A stretch of 64,000 nucleotides of DNA from an uncultured Prevotella sp. (GCA_902798285.1 CADBVZ010000009.1:62001-126000), one strand, 5' to 3'; shown: positions 36,578 to 45,750, numbered from the stretch's first letter. The notes: a model not told the origin generated them from the letters alone. A program made the numbers and translations.

Positions 36578-37351
36578 ATGAAGAAGTTTGTATTAGATCT
36601 CAAGGTCAAGTCATTGGAACGCCTGCATGAGCGGTATGTGCTTATCAAACTGACAGACGATAAGCCCTTGCCAGAAATGTTACCAGGACAGTTTGTAGAG
36701 GTTCAGGTTGCTGGCTCTCCTACAACGTTCCTACGTCGCCCCATTTCCATAAACTTCGTTGATTATGAGCAGAACGAACTATGGCTTCTTGTAGCTACAG
36801 TTGGTGATGGAACTCGTCAGATGGCCCGTCTTCAGGTTGGCGATGTGCTGAATTGTGTTCTTCCCCTTGGAAATGGTTTCACTCCAGCCAAGAATGGCGA
36901 AAAGGTGCTGTTAGTTGGTGGTGGCGTAGGTGTGGCTCCCCTGCTTTATATGGGAGCCGAGATGAAACGTCAGAACATCGAGCCCACATTTCTTTTAGGA
37001 GCACGTTCTGCCAAGGATTTGCTGATGCTTGATATATTTAAAAGGTACGGGCGCGTATACGTAACGACCGAAGATGGCAGCGAAGGCGAAAAAGGTTTTG
37101 TCACCAATCACTCTTTGCTTCAGCAAGAACGTTTCGATCGTATCAGTACCTGTGGTCCTACGCCGATGATGAAGGCTGTAGCCCGTTTTGCCCGTCAGAA
37201 CGGTGTCGACTGTGAGGTTTCGCTTGAAAATCTGATGGCCTGCGGCCTTGGCGCTTGTCTCTGTTGTGTAGAGAAAACCGTTGATGGTAATCTGTGTGTA
37301 TGTAAGGACGGACCTGTATTTAATATTCAGAAACTGTTATGGCAAGATTAA
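36578..37351 (+). CDS. pyrK: Dihydroorotate dehydrogenase electron-transfer subunit
   Basis: A 257-residue FAD/[2Fe-2S] protein. '[32 protein letters not shown]' is the FAD site (RPxS), '[18 protein letters not shown]' the NAD-binding loop, and '[27 protein letters not shown]' the iron-sulfur cluster Cys set. It passes electrons from the PyrD subunit to NAD+. It overlaps pyrD by 13 bases, consistent with the heteromeric class 1B enzyme. Confidence 0.93.
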   Translation: MKKFVLDLKVKSLERLHERYVLIKLTDDKPLPEMLPGQFVEVQVAGSPTTFLRRPISINFVDYEQNELWLLVATVGDGTRQMARLQVGDVLNCVLPLGNGFTPAKNGEKVLLVGGGVGVAPLLYMGAEMKRQNIEPTFLLGARSAKDLLMLDIFKRYGRVYVTTEDGSEGEKGFVTNHSLLQQERFDRISTCGPTPMMKAVARFARQNGVDCEVSLENLMACGLGACLCCVEKTVDGNLCVCKDGPVFNIQKLLWQD

Positions 37352-38247
37352 ATGTAAAGATAGGCGGTCTTTCGTTGAAGAACCCCGTAATGACGGCATC
37401 CGGCACTTTTGGCTATGGTCTGGAATTTGCTGATTTTATGCCCCTTGACGGTATAGGTGGCATCATCGTAAAGGGTACGACATTGAATCCTCGTGAGGGG
37501 AATGATTATCCACGTATGGCTGAGACTGCCAGTGGTATGCTGAATTGTGTTGGTTTGCAGAATAAGGGTGTCGACTACTTCTGTGAGCATATTTATCCTC
37601 AGATCAAGGATATTGATACCAATATGATTGTTAATGTCAGCGGTTCTTCGCCTGAGGATTATGCTGAGTGTGCTGCGCGTATCGATGCCTTAGAGAATAT
37701 TCCTGCCATTGAACTGAATATATCCTGCCCGAATGTTAGGGATGGAGGTATGGCTTTTGGCGTAACCTGTGCAGGTGCATCGAGTGTGGTAAAGGCCGTT
37801 CGCGAACGCTATCATAAGACGCTGATTGTCAAGCTTTCACCTAATGTGACTGATATTGCAGAGATTGCCCGTGCCGTTGAGGCCGAAGGAGCTGATAGCG
37901 TTTCTCTGATTAATACGCTGATGGGTATGGCCATCGATATTGAGAAGCGTAAGACATTGTTGAGTATCAATACAGGAGGTTTGAGCGGTCCCGCTGTAAA
38001 ACCTGTGGCTTTGCGAATGGTTTGGCAAGTGGCTAAGGCTGTGAAAATACCAGTTGTAGGCTTGGGAGGCATCTGTTCAGCGAAGGATGCCATTGAGTTC
38101 TTGATGGCTGGAGCAACTGCCATTGAGATTGGTACAGCAAATTTCCTCGATCCAGCAGTAAGTATCAAGGTGCGCGATGGCATCGATGAATGGCTCGATG
38201 CTCATGGCTGCCAATCGGTAGAAGAAATAATAGGTGTGATCAACTAA
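37339..38247 (+). CDS. pyrD: Dihydroorotate dehydrogenase catalytic subunit (class 1B)
   Basis: A 302-residue FMN barrel: '[18 protein letters not shown]', '[15 protein letters not shown]', '[15 protein letters not shown]' with Cys as the catalytic base typical of class 1 enzymes, '[10 protein letters not shown]', '[17 protein letters not shown]' and '[33 protein letters not shown]'. It oxidises dihydroorotate to orotate in pyrimidine synthesis. The stop codon lies in the loop of the terminator hairpin. Confidence 0.95.
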   Translation: MARLNVKIGGLSLKNPVMTASGTFGYGLEFADFMPLDGIGGIIVKGTTLNPREGNDYPRMAETASGMLNCVGLQNKGVDYFCEHIYPQIKDIDTNMIVNVSGSSPEDYAECAARIDALENIPAIELNISCPNVRDGGMAFGVTCAGASSVVKAVRERYHKTLIVKLSPNVTDIAEIARAVEAEGADSVSLINTLMGMAIDIEKRKTLLSINTGGLSGPAVKPVALRMVWQVAKAVKIPVVGLGGICSAKDAIEFLMAGATAIEIGTANFLDPAVSIKVRDGIDEWLDAHGCQSVEEIIGVIN

Positions 38248-38263
38248 TCACACCTATTATTTT
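38226..38263 (+). terminator. pyrD terminator
   Basis: A 15-bp stem (AATAATAGGTGTGAT with ATCACACCTATTATT) and a 6-base loop, ending in TTTT. The left arm is within the pyrD coding sequence. Confidence 0.85.
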
Positions 38264-38267
38264 ACCC

Positions 38268-38366
38268 CAAAATTTGAGGGCTGGCAATCGCCAGCCCTCA
38301 ACCAACACAAAAACTAAACTAGACTTAACTAAAACATTTCGGGATTTTCCCAAAGCCCGAGAATGC
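38268..38366 (-). ncRNA. Candidate small RNA between pyrD and aroC
   Basis: A well-formed minus-strand promoter (38402-38372) has no gene downstream. Its transcript of about 100 bases would contain a CTCGGG...CCCGA stem-loop and end at a perfect 12-bp hairpin (TTGAGGGCTGGC 38274-38285 with GCCAGCCCTCAA 38290-38301), followed on the minus strand by ATTTT. It would also run toward the 3' end of pyrD. I cannot match it to a known RNA family. Confidence 0.4.
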
Positions 38367-38371
38367 AAGTG

Positions 38372-38402
38372 CAAATATACAACATCTTTTCTAATAATGC
38401 AA
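38372..38402 (-). promoter_or_regulatory. Promoter without a downstream gene
   Basis: On the minus strand TTG (38402-38400), a 20-base spacer and TATATTTG (38379-38372). It lies after the aroC stop and points away from it toward pyrD, and is the basis for the small RNA call. Confidence 0.6.
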
Positions 38403-38432
38403 TTTTTTTTGCAATTTTTTGCACTTAAGATG

Positions 38433-39512
38433 TTATTTCGATATAAAAGTAGTCTTTTTCAGAAGAATATTGTCCAAAATTGTCATTGCACCCATTGCCT
38501 CAACGATGGGAACCGCTCTTGGAAGAACACAAGGATCATGCCTACCTTTTGCAGTAAGTGTGGTGGCATTTCCTTCAATATCTACAGTATCTTGTTCTGT
38601 GAGGATGGTGGCTACAGGCTTAAAGGCTATTCGGCAGTAGATGTCCTGTCCGTTTGAAATACCTCCCTGGATACCACCGCTATGGTTAGTTTTGGTTGTT
38701 ATTTGCCCGTTTTCTGATAAGAAAACGTCGTTTTGCTCAGAACCACGTGCAGTGACACCATCAAAACCTTCACCATACTCGAACCCTTTTACGGCATTTA
38801 TACTCAGCATCGCCGATCCTAAGGCGGCATGAAGCTTTCCAAATTCTGGCTCTCCTACACCAATGGGACAGCCTTTGATGATACAGGTAATAACACCTCC
38901 GATGGTATCGCCCTCTGCTTTTACCTGGGTGATCAACTCTTCCATCTCTTGGGCTTTCTCCTGATCCGGACAGCGTACGGCATTGGTCTCTGTCAGCGAT
39001 AGATCATATCGTTTGTAGTCGCGATCCAAGGCAATAGGACCAACTTGAGAGGTATAAGCCTGTACACTGACTCCCATCTGTCGCAAGGCCAGCTTTGCCA
39101 GAGCACCTCCTACACATCGGCTGATCGTGATTCGAGCAGAAGAACGGCCGCCTCCACGATGATCCCTGATGCCGTATTTATTATAATAGGTATAGTCGGC
39201 ATGCGATGGACGGAACAGGCAACGCATATTTTCATAATCCTGTGAGTGCTGGTTAGTGTTGCGCACGATAAAGCCAATAGGACAGCCCGTCGACTTTCCC
39301 TCGAACACTCCGCTCAGCAGCTCCACCTGGTCAGCTTCCTGTCTGGAAGTCGTGATTTTGCTTTGTCCAGGACGACGACGGTTCAGTTCTTGCTGAATAA
39401 ACTCGAGGTCGATGTCTATCCCTGCTGGCATGCCGTCAACCACGCCACCGATGGCCTCTCCGTGGCTCTCGCCAAACGTTGTCAGCCTGAATATCTGTCC
39501 AAATGTATTCAT
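38433..39512 (-). CDS. aroC: Chorismate synthase
   Basis: I start at the ATG at 39512 (359 residues, '[18 protein letters not shown]', the family start); a GTG three codons upstream is less likely. Family signatures '[18 protein letters not shown]', '[29 protein letters not shown]' and '[20 protein letters not shown]' are present. It converts EPSP to chorismate using reduced FMN. It is downstream of the SlyD-like gene by 36 bases. The other aromatic genes are 7 kb away in a separate operon. Confidence 0.95.
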   Translation of the reverse strand: MNTFGQIFRLTTFGESHGEAIGGVVDGMPAGIDIDLEFIQQELNRRRPGQSKITTSRQEADQVELLSGVFEGKSTGCPIGFIVRNTNQHSQDYENMRCLFRPSHADYTYYNKYGIRDHRGGGRSSARITISRCVGGALAKLALRQMGVSVQAYTSQVGPIALDRDYKRYDLSLTETNAVRCPDQEKAQEMEELITQVKAEGDTIGGVITCIIKGCPIGVGEPEFGKLHAALGSAMLSINAVKGFEYGEGFDGVTARGSEQNDVFLSENGQITTKTNHSGGIQGGISNGQDIYCRIAFKPVATILTEQDTVDIEGNATTLTAKGRHDPCVLPRAVPIVEAMGAMTILDNILLKKTTFISK

Positions 39513-39548
39513 GTCACTCACCTCTCATTTCTAACCACTCACCTCTAT

Positions 39549-40151
39549 TTAGTGGCAATGTCCGCATCCGCATCCATCGCCGTGCTCATGCTCGTGGTGT
39601 CCACCACAACCTCCGCATTCGCCTTCGCCATGGTGGTGTCCGCAGCCATTGCAACCACCTGTCAGATGCTTAATCAGATGCTGTACCTCTTCCTCAGTAG
39701 CATCGCGGTTTTCGATAATCTCACCCTTGAAGTTCAGAGTCTTGCCAGCGAGAGGGTGGTTGGTGTCGATAGTCACACCGTCTTCCTCAATCTTCTTCAC
39801 TTTTGCCATGAACTGATGGTCCTCATTGTCCATCAGTGTGATGATGGCACCCTCGAAGATGTTCTCATGGTCGAAATGGCCATTGATCATAAACACGTCG
39901 CGCTGCAGCTTGTGAACTCCCTGAGGATCAAACTCGCCGAATGCCTCTGCAGGCTGCAGGACGAAATCGAAGGATGAACCTTTCTCGAGTTTCATTACCT
40001 GCTGCTCAAAAGCATCGAGGGCCACGCCGAAACCAGTGATAAACTCAAAGGGGCGCTCAGTACCCGTCTGCTCCTCCAATTTATTCTCTCCATCGGTCAC
40101 AGTGTACAGCTGATACACTACCGACATGAATTTGTTCTGTGCTTTATCCAT
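39549..40151 (-). CDS. SlyD-like FKBP peptidyl-prolyl isomerase with metal-binding tail
   Basis: A 200-residue cytosolic protein with a SlyD layout: an FKBP half ('MSVVYQLYT...FEFITGFGVALDAFEQQVMKLEKGSSFDFVLQPAEAFGEFD'), an insert-in-flap chaperone domain (about 75-130) and a tail of about 35 residues very rich in His, Cys, Gly and Glu ('GGCNGCGHHHGEGECGGCGG'). In E. coli the tail binds nickel and serves hydrogenase maturation; here the metal partner is unknown. It has its own promoter at 40189-40182 and precedes aroC on the same strand. Confidence 0.88.
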   Translation of the reverse strand: MDKAQNKFMSVVYQLYTVTDGENKLEEQTGTERPFEFITGFGVALDAFEQQVMKLEKGSSFDFVLQPAEAFGEFDPQGVHKLQRDVFMINGHFDHENIFEGAIITLMDNEDHQFMAKVKKIEEDGVTIDTNHPLAGKTLNFKGEIIENRDATEEEVQHLIKHLTGGCNGCGHHHGEGECGGCGGHHEHEHGDGCGCGHCH

Positions 40152-40181
40152 TCTTTATATATAATAATGTGTAATTGGCTG

Positions 40182-40189
40182 CAAAGGTA
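40182..40189 (-). promoter_or_regulatory. slyD-like gene promoter (-7 box)
   Basis: TACCTTTG on the minus strand followed by CAGCC, about 30 bases before the ATG. Confidence 0.65.
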
Positions 40190-40329
40190 CTAATAAACGA
40201 GCGAATTACCAAATAATTCTGTATTTTAGCGGCAAAATATCCCTAAAAACCTGAAAAATGATTGTTTTTCCTGATTCTTTGACCTACGTCAACAAAAAGG
40301 CTGTGTTCGCACACAATTTTACTAAAACG

Positions 40330-40361
40330 TTTGCGTAGAACAAAAAATCGTCGTACCTTTG
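40330..40361 (+). promoter_or_regulatory. Promoter of the small periplasmic protein gene
   Basis: TTTG (40330-40333), a 20-base spacer and TACCTTTG (40354-40361). It leaves a leader of about 85 bases. Confidence 0.75.
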
Positions 40362-40452
40362 CATCGTCAAAAGACATAAACAGGATAACATTATTATTAA
40401 AGTAGGACGGCCCAACACACCGTTCCGAGTAAAGAAAAGAAAGGGTAAAAAG

Positions 40453-40815
40453 ATGAAAAAGATGATTTTGACAATGGTAGCAATGCTGAGTATGACAACC
40501 GCATTTGCAGAAGGTGAGAACGCAGCCAATGTAAGCAACGTAGAGGCTTATGATTTGAACATCAATATGAATAAGCTCTCTGACGCACTGGAGCTGGCAG
40601 ACGACCAGAAAGAGGCCGTAGAGAACATTCACCACACATTTGCAGCCGAGCTGATGTTCGCTGCCCAGTATGGCAAGAACGATCGTAAGGCCCTCGTTGA
40701 CCGTGCTATCAGCAACGACGTGAAGTGGATGCGTTACGTGCTCAATGAGAAGCAGATGCACACTTATCTCCGTCTGCTCAACGCTACGATCAGTAATCGT
40801 GGTCTGAACAAGTAA
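40453..40815 (+). CDS. Small secreted helical protein of unknown function
   Basis: A 120-residue protein with a signal peptide (residues 1-19, ending TAFA). The mature part is helical: 'NMNKLSDALELADDQKEAVENIHHTFAAELMFAAQ' and 'VKWMRYVLNEKQMHTYLRLLNATISNRGL'. The 'L..L.ddQ....' and 'LNEKQ...YL' pairing recalls the LTxxQ arrangement of Spy/CpxP-like periplasmic proteins, which suggests a chaperone or stress role; the match is by pattern only. It is a single-gene unit with a strong promoter and terminator, consistent with high expression. Confidence 0.7.
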   Translation: MKKMILTMVAMLSMTTAFAEGENAANVSNVEAYDLNINMNKLSDALELADDQKEAVENIHHTFAAELMFAAQYGKNDRKALVDRAISNDVKWMRYVLNEKQMHTYLRLLNATISNRGLNK

Positions 40816-40841
40816 GAAAAAGTAATTATTAGTAATCTTTG

Positions 40842-40875
40842 TAGAGGCATTCCGAAAGGGATGCCTCTATTTTTA
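40842..40875 (+). terminator. Strong terminator
   Basis: TAGAGGCATTCC and GGGATGCCTCTA pair around GAAA (one G-T pair) and are followed by TTTTTA. Confidence 0.92.
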
Positions 40876-40943
40876 TCCTTAAAATTTGCATTTCTCGATT
40901 ATTTTTAGTTATTTTGCACTCAGAAACCATAATTCAGTTCAAT

Positions 40944-41846
40944 ATGAAGAGTTTTAAACTTATAATTTTATCAGTGGTCGCAGTTGTTTTCGTCAGCTGT
41001 GGAACTTCCAACACAGTGCCCATTACAGGGCGTAAACAGACTCTGATGGTTAGCGATGGCGACATCCTCGCCCTCTCCACCCAGCAGTATCAGGAGTTTA
41101 TGAGTTCAGCCAAACTCTCAACTAACCAGACCAATACAGCGATGGTTAAGCGAGTAGGGCAGAACCTTGCCAATGCTGTAATCAACTACCTTACGGCAGC
41201 TGGATTGCAGAACGATCTTCAGTATTACAAGTGGACTTTCAATCTCGTTCAGGACAAGCAGGTCAATGCCTGGTGTATGCCTGGAGGTCTGATCTGTGTC
41301 TATGAGGGTATTCTCCCTGTTACGCAGGATGAGGCTTCACTTGCCATCGTACTTGGTCATGAGATTGCCCATGCTGTGGCGCGCCATTCTGCTGAGCAGA
41401 TGAGCACCCAACTTAAGCAGCAGTATGGTCTCCAGATAGGTGCCGCTGTTCTTGGAGGCTTGGGTATGGGAAGCAACACCACTTCCATCATTCAGGCGAT
41501 AGCTGCCCAAGGCTTCAATTTCAAGAACCTCAGCTATTCACGTAATCATGAGAATGAAGCCGATCACATGGGACTCATCTTCGCAGCTATGGCCGGTTAT
41601 GATCCCAATGCCGCTCTTAGCTTCTGGCAGCGCATGGCTGCATCAAACAACAATCAGACTTCTGAGTTCCTGAGCGATCACCCCTCTGATGCCACTCGTA
41701 TCAAGAACATTCAGGGATGGCTGCCTGAGGCTTTGAAGTACTATAAGCCCGCTGTTACCCAGAAGTCAACAACACAGAAAGCTACTACAACCAAGAAAAC
41801 TACCACTACCACTAAGAAAGTAACTACAACAAATAAGAAGAAATAA
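40944..41846 (+). CDS. M48-family metalloprotease lipoprotein
   Basis: About 300 residues from the ATG at 40944, which gives a lipoprotein signal ('LSVVAVVFVSCGTS'). The zinc site is 'LGHEIAHAVARHSAEQ' (HExxH), with the third ligand Glu in 'NHENEADHMGLIFAAMAGYDP'. Members resemble E. coli LoiP/BepA, which act in outer-membrane protein quality control. The last 30 residues are almost only Thr and Lys ('STTQKATTTKKTTTTTKK'), probably a flexible tail. Its stop overlaps the next start (ATGA at 41846), so the two proteases are likely made together. Confidence 0.88.
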   Translation: MKSFKLIILSVVAVVFVSCGTSNTVPITGRKQTLMVSDGDILALSTQQYQEFMSSAKLSTNQTNTAMVKRVGQNLANAVINYLTAAGLQNDLQYYKWTFNLVQDKQVNAWCMPGGLICVYEGILPVTQDEASLAIVLGHEIAHAVARHSAEQMSTQLKQQYGLQIGAAVLGGLGMGSNTTSIIQAIAAQGFNFKNLSYSRNHENEADHMGLIFAAMAGYDPNAALSFWQRMAASNNNQTSEFLSDHPSDATRIKNIQGWLPEALKYYKPAVTQKSTTQKATTTKKTTTTTKKVTTTNKKK

Positions 41847-43252
41847 TGAAACGCATAGCTATTTATGTTATTTGTTCAGCCTTTGCGCTGATTTCCGCCC
41901 AGGCACAGACCAAGAGCGGAGGCATCTCTCCTGAGATGCTGCAGGAGATGCAGAAGAATCAGAAGTCGTGCGAAAAGGAGAAAGTGCTCGCTAATGCCAT
42001 TGCCGGCCTGAGCATCGATGCCCTCGCCAAGAACTATCAGACAGCTGCCAAACCCATTGATACCCATTTCAGTGTTGAAACTCGTAAACAGTCAATCACT
42101 GATCAGAAGTCATCAGGCCGTTGCTGGATGTTCAGCGGACTCAATGTGCTGCGCTCCAACTATACCCTGAAGGCCGATTCTGTGGCTATCGAGTTCTCAC
42201 AGGCTTATCTGTTCTTCTGGGATCAGCTCGAGAAGGCCAACCTCATGCTGCAGGGCGTCATCGATACAGGTAAGAAACCCATCGACGACCAGCGTGTGCG
42301 TTTCTTCTTCAAATCGCCCATTGGCGATGGTGGAACCTTCTGTGGTGTAGCCGATCTCGCTCCTAAATATGGTTTGGTGCCCTCTGATGTGCAGCCAGAG
42401 ACCTTCACTAGCGAGAATACCTCCAAGGCCCGTAGTCTGGTGGCCTCAAAGCTCCGTGAGTATGGCCTCCAACTGCGCGATATGGTAGCCAAAAAGCAGA
42501 GTGCAGCAGCTATCCAGAAAGAGAAGACCCAGATGCTCGCCCAGATTTATCGTATGCTCAAGATGACCCTTGGCGAGCCTGTTCAGAAGTTTACCTATGC
42601 TTTCAAGGATAAGAACGGCAAGGCCATTACCGAGCCCAAGGAGTATACCCCTCTGAGTTTCTATCAGGAAGTGGTGGGTGATCCACTCAATGGCACTTTT
42701 ATTATGGTCATGAACGATCCTCGTCGTGAGTATTTCAAGACTTACGAGGTAGAATACGATCGCCATGTATACGATGGCACCAACTGGCGCTATCTGAATC
42801 TCCCGATGGAGGAGATTGAACAGCTTGCCATTGCCTCTCTGAAGGATGGACGCAAGATGTACAGCTCATACGATGTAGGCAAGTTGCTTGATCGTAAGCG
42901 TGGTTATGCCTCACTCGAGAACTTCGACTACGGCTCACTCTTTGGTACAACCTTTGGTATGGACAAGGCCCAGCGCATTTCTACCTTCGATAGTGGCTCT
43001 ACGCACGCCATGACTCTGACGGCTGTCGATCTCGATGCTAATGGCAAGCCTCTCAAGTGGAAGGTTGAGAACTCATGGGGTGCTGCTTCTGGTCAGCAGG
43101 GTTGTATTATCATGACTCCAGAGTGGTTCCGTGAGTATATGTTCCGCTTGGTAGTCAACAAGAAGTATTGCTCTGATCGCATCCTGAAGGCTTATGAGTC
43201 AGAACCAGTGATGGTGATGCCAGAGGATCCTCTCTTCTTGCCTGATGAGTAA
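41846..43252 (+). CDS. Secreted C1B cysteine peptidase (aminopeptidase C/bleomycin hydrolase type)
   Basis: A 468-residue papain-superfamily peptidase with a signal peptide (1-20, 'SAFALISAQAQ'). The catalytic Cys is in 'QKSSGRCWMFSGLNVLRSN', the His in 'GSTHAMTLTAVDLD' and the Asn in 'WKVENSWGAASGQQG'. Usual PepC/bleomycin hydrolases are cytosolic hexamers; the signal peptide places this one in the envelope. It overlaps the M48 lipoprotein gene by one base. Its job is probably peptide trimming in the periplasm. Confidence 0.9.
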   Translation: MKRIAIYVICSAFALISAQAQTKSGGISPEMLQEMQKNQKSCEKEKVLANAIAGLSIDALAKNYQTAAKPIDTHFSVETRKQSITDQKSSGRCWMFSGLNVLRSNYTLKADSVAIEFSQAYLFFWDQLEKANLMLQGVIDTGKKPIDDQRVRFFFKSPIGDGGTFCGVADLAPKYGLVPSDVQPETFTSENTSKARSLVASKLREYGLQLRDMVAKKQSAAAIQKEKTQMLAQIYRMLKMTLGEPVQKFTYAFKDKNGKAITEPKEYTPLSFYQEVVGDPLNGTFIMVMNDPRREYFKTYEVEYDRHVYDGTNWRYLNLPMEEIEQLAIASLKDGRKMYSSYDVGKLLDRKRGYASLENFDYGSLFGTTFGMDKAQRISTFDSGSTHAMTLTAVDLDANGKPLKWKVENSWGAASGQQGCIIMTPEWFREYMFRLVVNKKYCSDRILKAYESEPVMVMPEDPLFLPDE

Positions 43253-43264
43253 TTCACTTCAGGC

Positions 43265-44164
43265 ATGAAACCAGCGCGAATCTACCAGCAGTATATCTGG
43301 CTGGTCAATGTCTTCAGGCGCCATCGTCATTTGACGCTTGAGGAACTTAATGAACAGTGGGTAAGGGAGAAGGTTAACGATGGAAATCCTCTCTCACGTA
43401 CCACTTTCAATCGCCATCGCGACGCCATACTCGATATGTATGGCGTCGTTTTGGAGTGTGATGTGCGTAATCATTATCGATATTATATCGCTAATCCTGA
43501 AGTGTTCGACGATGATAGTATGGAGCGATGGGCACTCTCCACGCTTACTATTGGTGGTGTGCTCTCCGATAGTTCCTCACTGAAGGATCGTATTATTCTC
43601 GAGAATGTACCAGCTGGCGAAGAATTCCTCCAGACCATCATCCGTGCCATCCGTATGAATAGGCGTATCCTGATGGGGTATAAGCGTTTTGGTGCCGAGG
43701 GCTATGAGAAGACAGTTGCCCCTTACGCCCTCAAACTTTTCCATCAGCGCTGGTATCTTCTTGCCTTTACAGGCCATCATTATGCCATTTATTCTTTGGA
43801 TCGCATGCTTTTTGTCTCTCTCACGGAAGAGTCTTTTGAGATGCCCTCCGACTTTTCGCCTCAGGACTATTTCGCTGAGTACTTTGGTGTACTCACTGAC
43901 GAGAATACACCCATGGCTCATGTCCTGGTGCGAACCTATGGCAATACGTCAAATTATTTCCGTACGTTGCCCCTTCACCAATCGCAGCGTGAGGTGGAAA
44001 CAACCGATCAGTATACCGATTTCTCCTTCGATATCCGTCCTACAGTCGATTTTATTGGCGAACTGCTTTCTTTCGATGCAGGCATCGAGGTGCTAGAACC
44101 TTCTGATTTGCGCCAGAAGCTCCAGAAACTGATCCATACCATGCTCCAGAGATACAAAGAGTAA
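43265..44164 (+). CDS. WYL-domain transcriptional regulator
   Basis: A 299-residue protein. The N-terminal winged-helix-like part ('IYQQYIWLVNVFRRHRHLTLEELNEQWVREK..LSRTTFNRHRDAILDMYG') is followed by a WYL domain (about 130-215: 'AIRMNRRILMGYKRF', 'PYALKLFHQRWYLLAFTGHHYAIYSLDRM') and a WCX-like end. WYL domains sense nucleotides or nucleic acid and often control stress, DNA-damage or defence genes. No defence genes are nearby; the target is unknown. It begins 12 bases after the peptidase stop. Confidence 0.85.
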   Translation: MKPARIYQQYIWLVNVFRRHRHLTLEELNEQWVREKVNDGNPLSRTTFNRHRDAILDMYGVVLECDVRNHYRYYIANPEVFDDDSMERWALSTLTIGGVLSDSSSLKDRIILENVPAGEEFLQTIIRAIRMNRRILMGYKRFGAEGYEKTVAPYALKLFHQRWYLLAFTGHHYAIYSLDRMLFVSLTEESFEMPSDFSPQDYFAEYFGVLTDENTPMAHVLVRTYGNTSNYFRTLPLHQSQREVETTDQYTDFSFDIRPTVDFIGELLSFDAGIEVLEPSDLRQKLQKLIHTMLQRYKE

Positions 44165-44191
44165 GGGCTATAATACATAAATAAAAATGAT

Positions 44192-44704
44192 ATGAAAGAT
44201 AATAGCGAAGAACGTTTTCCGATAGTGGATGAAGAGGGGCGTGTGGTGGGTTCAGCCACGAGAGGCGAGTGCCATAACGGCTCTCGTTTGCTCCATCCGG
44301 TGGTTCATCTCCATGTGTTTAACTCGCGTGGTGAGGTATATCTGCAGAAACGACCAGAATGGAAGGATATCCAACCTGGCAAATGGGATACCAGCGTAGG
44401 TGGCCACATAGACTGTGGAGAGACGCCTGAGACGGCCTTGATCAGAGAGGTTCGCGAGGAACTGGGCATCATCGACTTCACTTCGGAGCGGGTAGGGCAG
44501 TATGTGTTTGACAGCAAGCGCGAACGCGAACTGGTTTACGTAAACCGTACTACCTACGATGGTCCAGTAAAACCCTCTGCTGAAGAACTCGACGGAGGCC
44601 GATTCTGGACCATCGACGAGATTCGTGAAGCCATAGGTCAACAGATTCTCACTCCCAATTTCGAGAGCGAGTTCCAACGTTTCTTCCTTCTTAATAATAA
44701 ATAA
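44192..44704 (+). CDS. NUDIX hydrolase (IPP isomerase-like branch)
   Basis: A 170-residue protein with the full Nudix box G-H-I-D-C-G-E-T-P-E-T-A-L-I-R-E-V-R-E-E-L-G. The N-terminus 'EERFPIVDEEGRVVGSATRGECHNGSRLLHPVVHLHVFNSRGEVYLQKR' is that of the YfcD/IDI-like subfamily. The substrate is probably a nucleotide diphosphate derivative. Start and spacing fit an operon with the WYL gene before and the SDR gene 10 bases after. Confidence 0.88.
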   Translation: MKDNSEERFPIVDEEGRVVGSATRGECHNGSRLLHPVVHLHVFNSRGEVYLQKRPEWKDIQPGKWDTSVGGHIDCGETPETALIREVREELGIIDFTSERVGQYVFDSKRERELVYVNRTTYDGPVKPSAEELDGGRFWTIDEIREAIGQQILTPNFESEFQRFFLLNNK

Positions 44705-44714
44705 GGTATAAGGT

Positions 44715-45437
44715 ATGAAAAGAGCGATTGTAATAGGTGCTTCATCTGGCATTGGCAAGCAGGTGGCGCAGATGTTGATAGACGAGGGATGGACAGTAGG
44801 ACTGGCAGCCCGTCGTGATGGTATGCTGATGGCGATGATGCATGCCCATGTAGACAGGGTGAAGGTAGAGAAGATCGATGTCACAGCAAGTTCCGCCACA
44901 GAAAGTCTCACTCATCTCATTAAACGTATTGGTGGCATGGACCTTTTCTTCTATGCTGCAGGCATCGGCAAGCAGAATCCGGAATTAGATGAAACCATCG
45001 AACTCTCAACAGCTCGCACCAATGGTGTCGGTTTTATGCGTATGATTGGCGAGGCCTTCCGTTATTTTGCAGCGAAAGGTGAGGGACATATCGTGGCCAT
45101 TACCTCGATAGCAGGTACGAAGGGACTGGGACCTGCTCCAGCTTATTCTGCCACAAAAGCCATGCAGTCTACATATCTGCAGGCCTTGGAGCAATTGGCC
45201 TACCAGCGTGGACTGATAATCAGCTTTACTGATATCCGTCCTGGATTCGTGGATACTGATCTGCTCTCTGGCACTCACAAATATCCCATGCTGATGAAGC
45301 CAGAACCTGTGGCAAAGGCCATCATGCAAGCCATTAAGAGCAAGAAGCATATCTGTGTGATTGATACGAGATGGCGCCTACTCACCATGCTCTGGCGAAG
45401 GATACCACGCTGCATATGGCGCAGAATGAAACTCTGA
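44715..45437 (+). CDS. Short-chain dehydrogenase/reductase
   Basis: A 240-residue classical SDR: 'RAIVIGASSGIGKQVAQML' (NAD(P) loop T/A-G-A-S-S-G-I-G), 'FFYAAGIGKQN' (NNAG-like), 'IVAITSIAGTKG' (Ser), and 'PAYSATKAMQ' (Y-x-x-x-K). The substrate is not determined. The C-terminal 'WRLLTMLWRRIPRCIWRRM' is basic and amphipathic, possibly membrane-associated. Confidence 0.88.
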   Translation: MKRAIVIGASSGIGKQVAQMLIDEGWTVGLAARRDGMLMAMMHAHVDRVKVEKIDVTASSATESLTHLIKRIGGMDLFFYAAGIGKQNPELDETIELSTARTNGVGFMRMIGEAFRYFAAKGEGHIVAITSIAGTKGLGPAPAYSATKAMQSTYLQALEQLAYQRGLIISFTDIRPGFVDTDLLSGTHKYPMLMKPEPVAKAIMQAIKSKKHICVIDTRWRLLTMLWRRIPRCIWRRMKL

Positions 45438-45503
45438 AAAGTAGGCTGAAAGGAGCTGCAAATAGAAAAATGTAAGCAAGATAGCAATTTTTCTTGCAAT
45501 TTA

Positions 45504-45535
45504 TTTGTTTATTTCAGGGAAATGATGTACTTTTG
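45504..45535 (+). promoter_or_regulatory. Aromatic operon promoter
   Basis: TTTG (45504-45507), a 20-base spacer and TACTTTTG (45528-45535), followed by CAGCC. The start of the leader peptide is about 24 bases after the predicted transcription start. Confidence 0.75.
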
Positions 45536-45563
45536 CAGCCGATAAGAACAAAAACGAGAGATT

Positions 45564-45641
45564 ATGTCAAAGTTGAACGCTTACTTTTACGGCTATTACT
45601 TTTACTTTGCAAGCAATTGTGAAGCGGTAGGCTGTAAGTAA
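45564..45641 (+). CDS. pheL: Phe/Tyr-rich leader peptide of the pheA operon
   Basis: A 25-codon frame starting MSKLN and continuing AYFYGYYFYF, so nine of ten consecutive residues after Asn-Ala are Tyr, Phe or Gly with eight aromatic. It ends ASNCEAVGCK. The codons run GCT TAC TTT TAC GGC TAT TAC TTT TAC TTT. Ribosome stalling here for lack of charged tRNA-Phe or tRNA-Tyr would free the antiterminator described in the next entry. It lies between the promoter and pheA and is too short for automatic gene callers. Confidence 0.9.
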   Translation: MSKLNAYFYGYYFYFASNCEAVGCK

Positions 45642-45715
45642 GATTAAAGGATTGAAAAATTGAAAATTAAGATAAGGCTCCGCTTCACAAACCAGTGAAA
45701 GCGGAGTTTCTTTTT
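45619..45715 (+). promoter_or_regulatory. Transcription attenuator of the aromatic operon
   Basis: The terminator is CTCCGCTTCAC (45678-45688) paired with GTGAAAGCGGAG (45695-45706, one bulged A) and followed by TTTCTTTTT. The antiterminator arm GTGAAGCGG (45619-45627), inside the leader peptide near its 3' end, is exactly complementary to CCGCTTCAC (45680-45688), the left arm of the terminator. A ribosome stalled on the aromatic run leaves this arm free; a ribosome finishing the peptide covers it and permits termination. Confidence 0.9.
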
Positions 45716-45750
45716 AAAATTGAGAATTTAGAGATAAGAAATAAGAGAAT

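Noticed and set aside
40243-40761. 172-codon minus-strand frame
   Set aside because: Antisense to the small secreted protein gene, which has a clear promoter, signal peptide and terminator.
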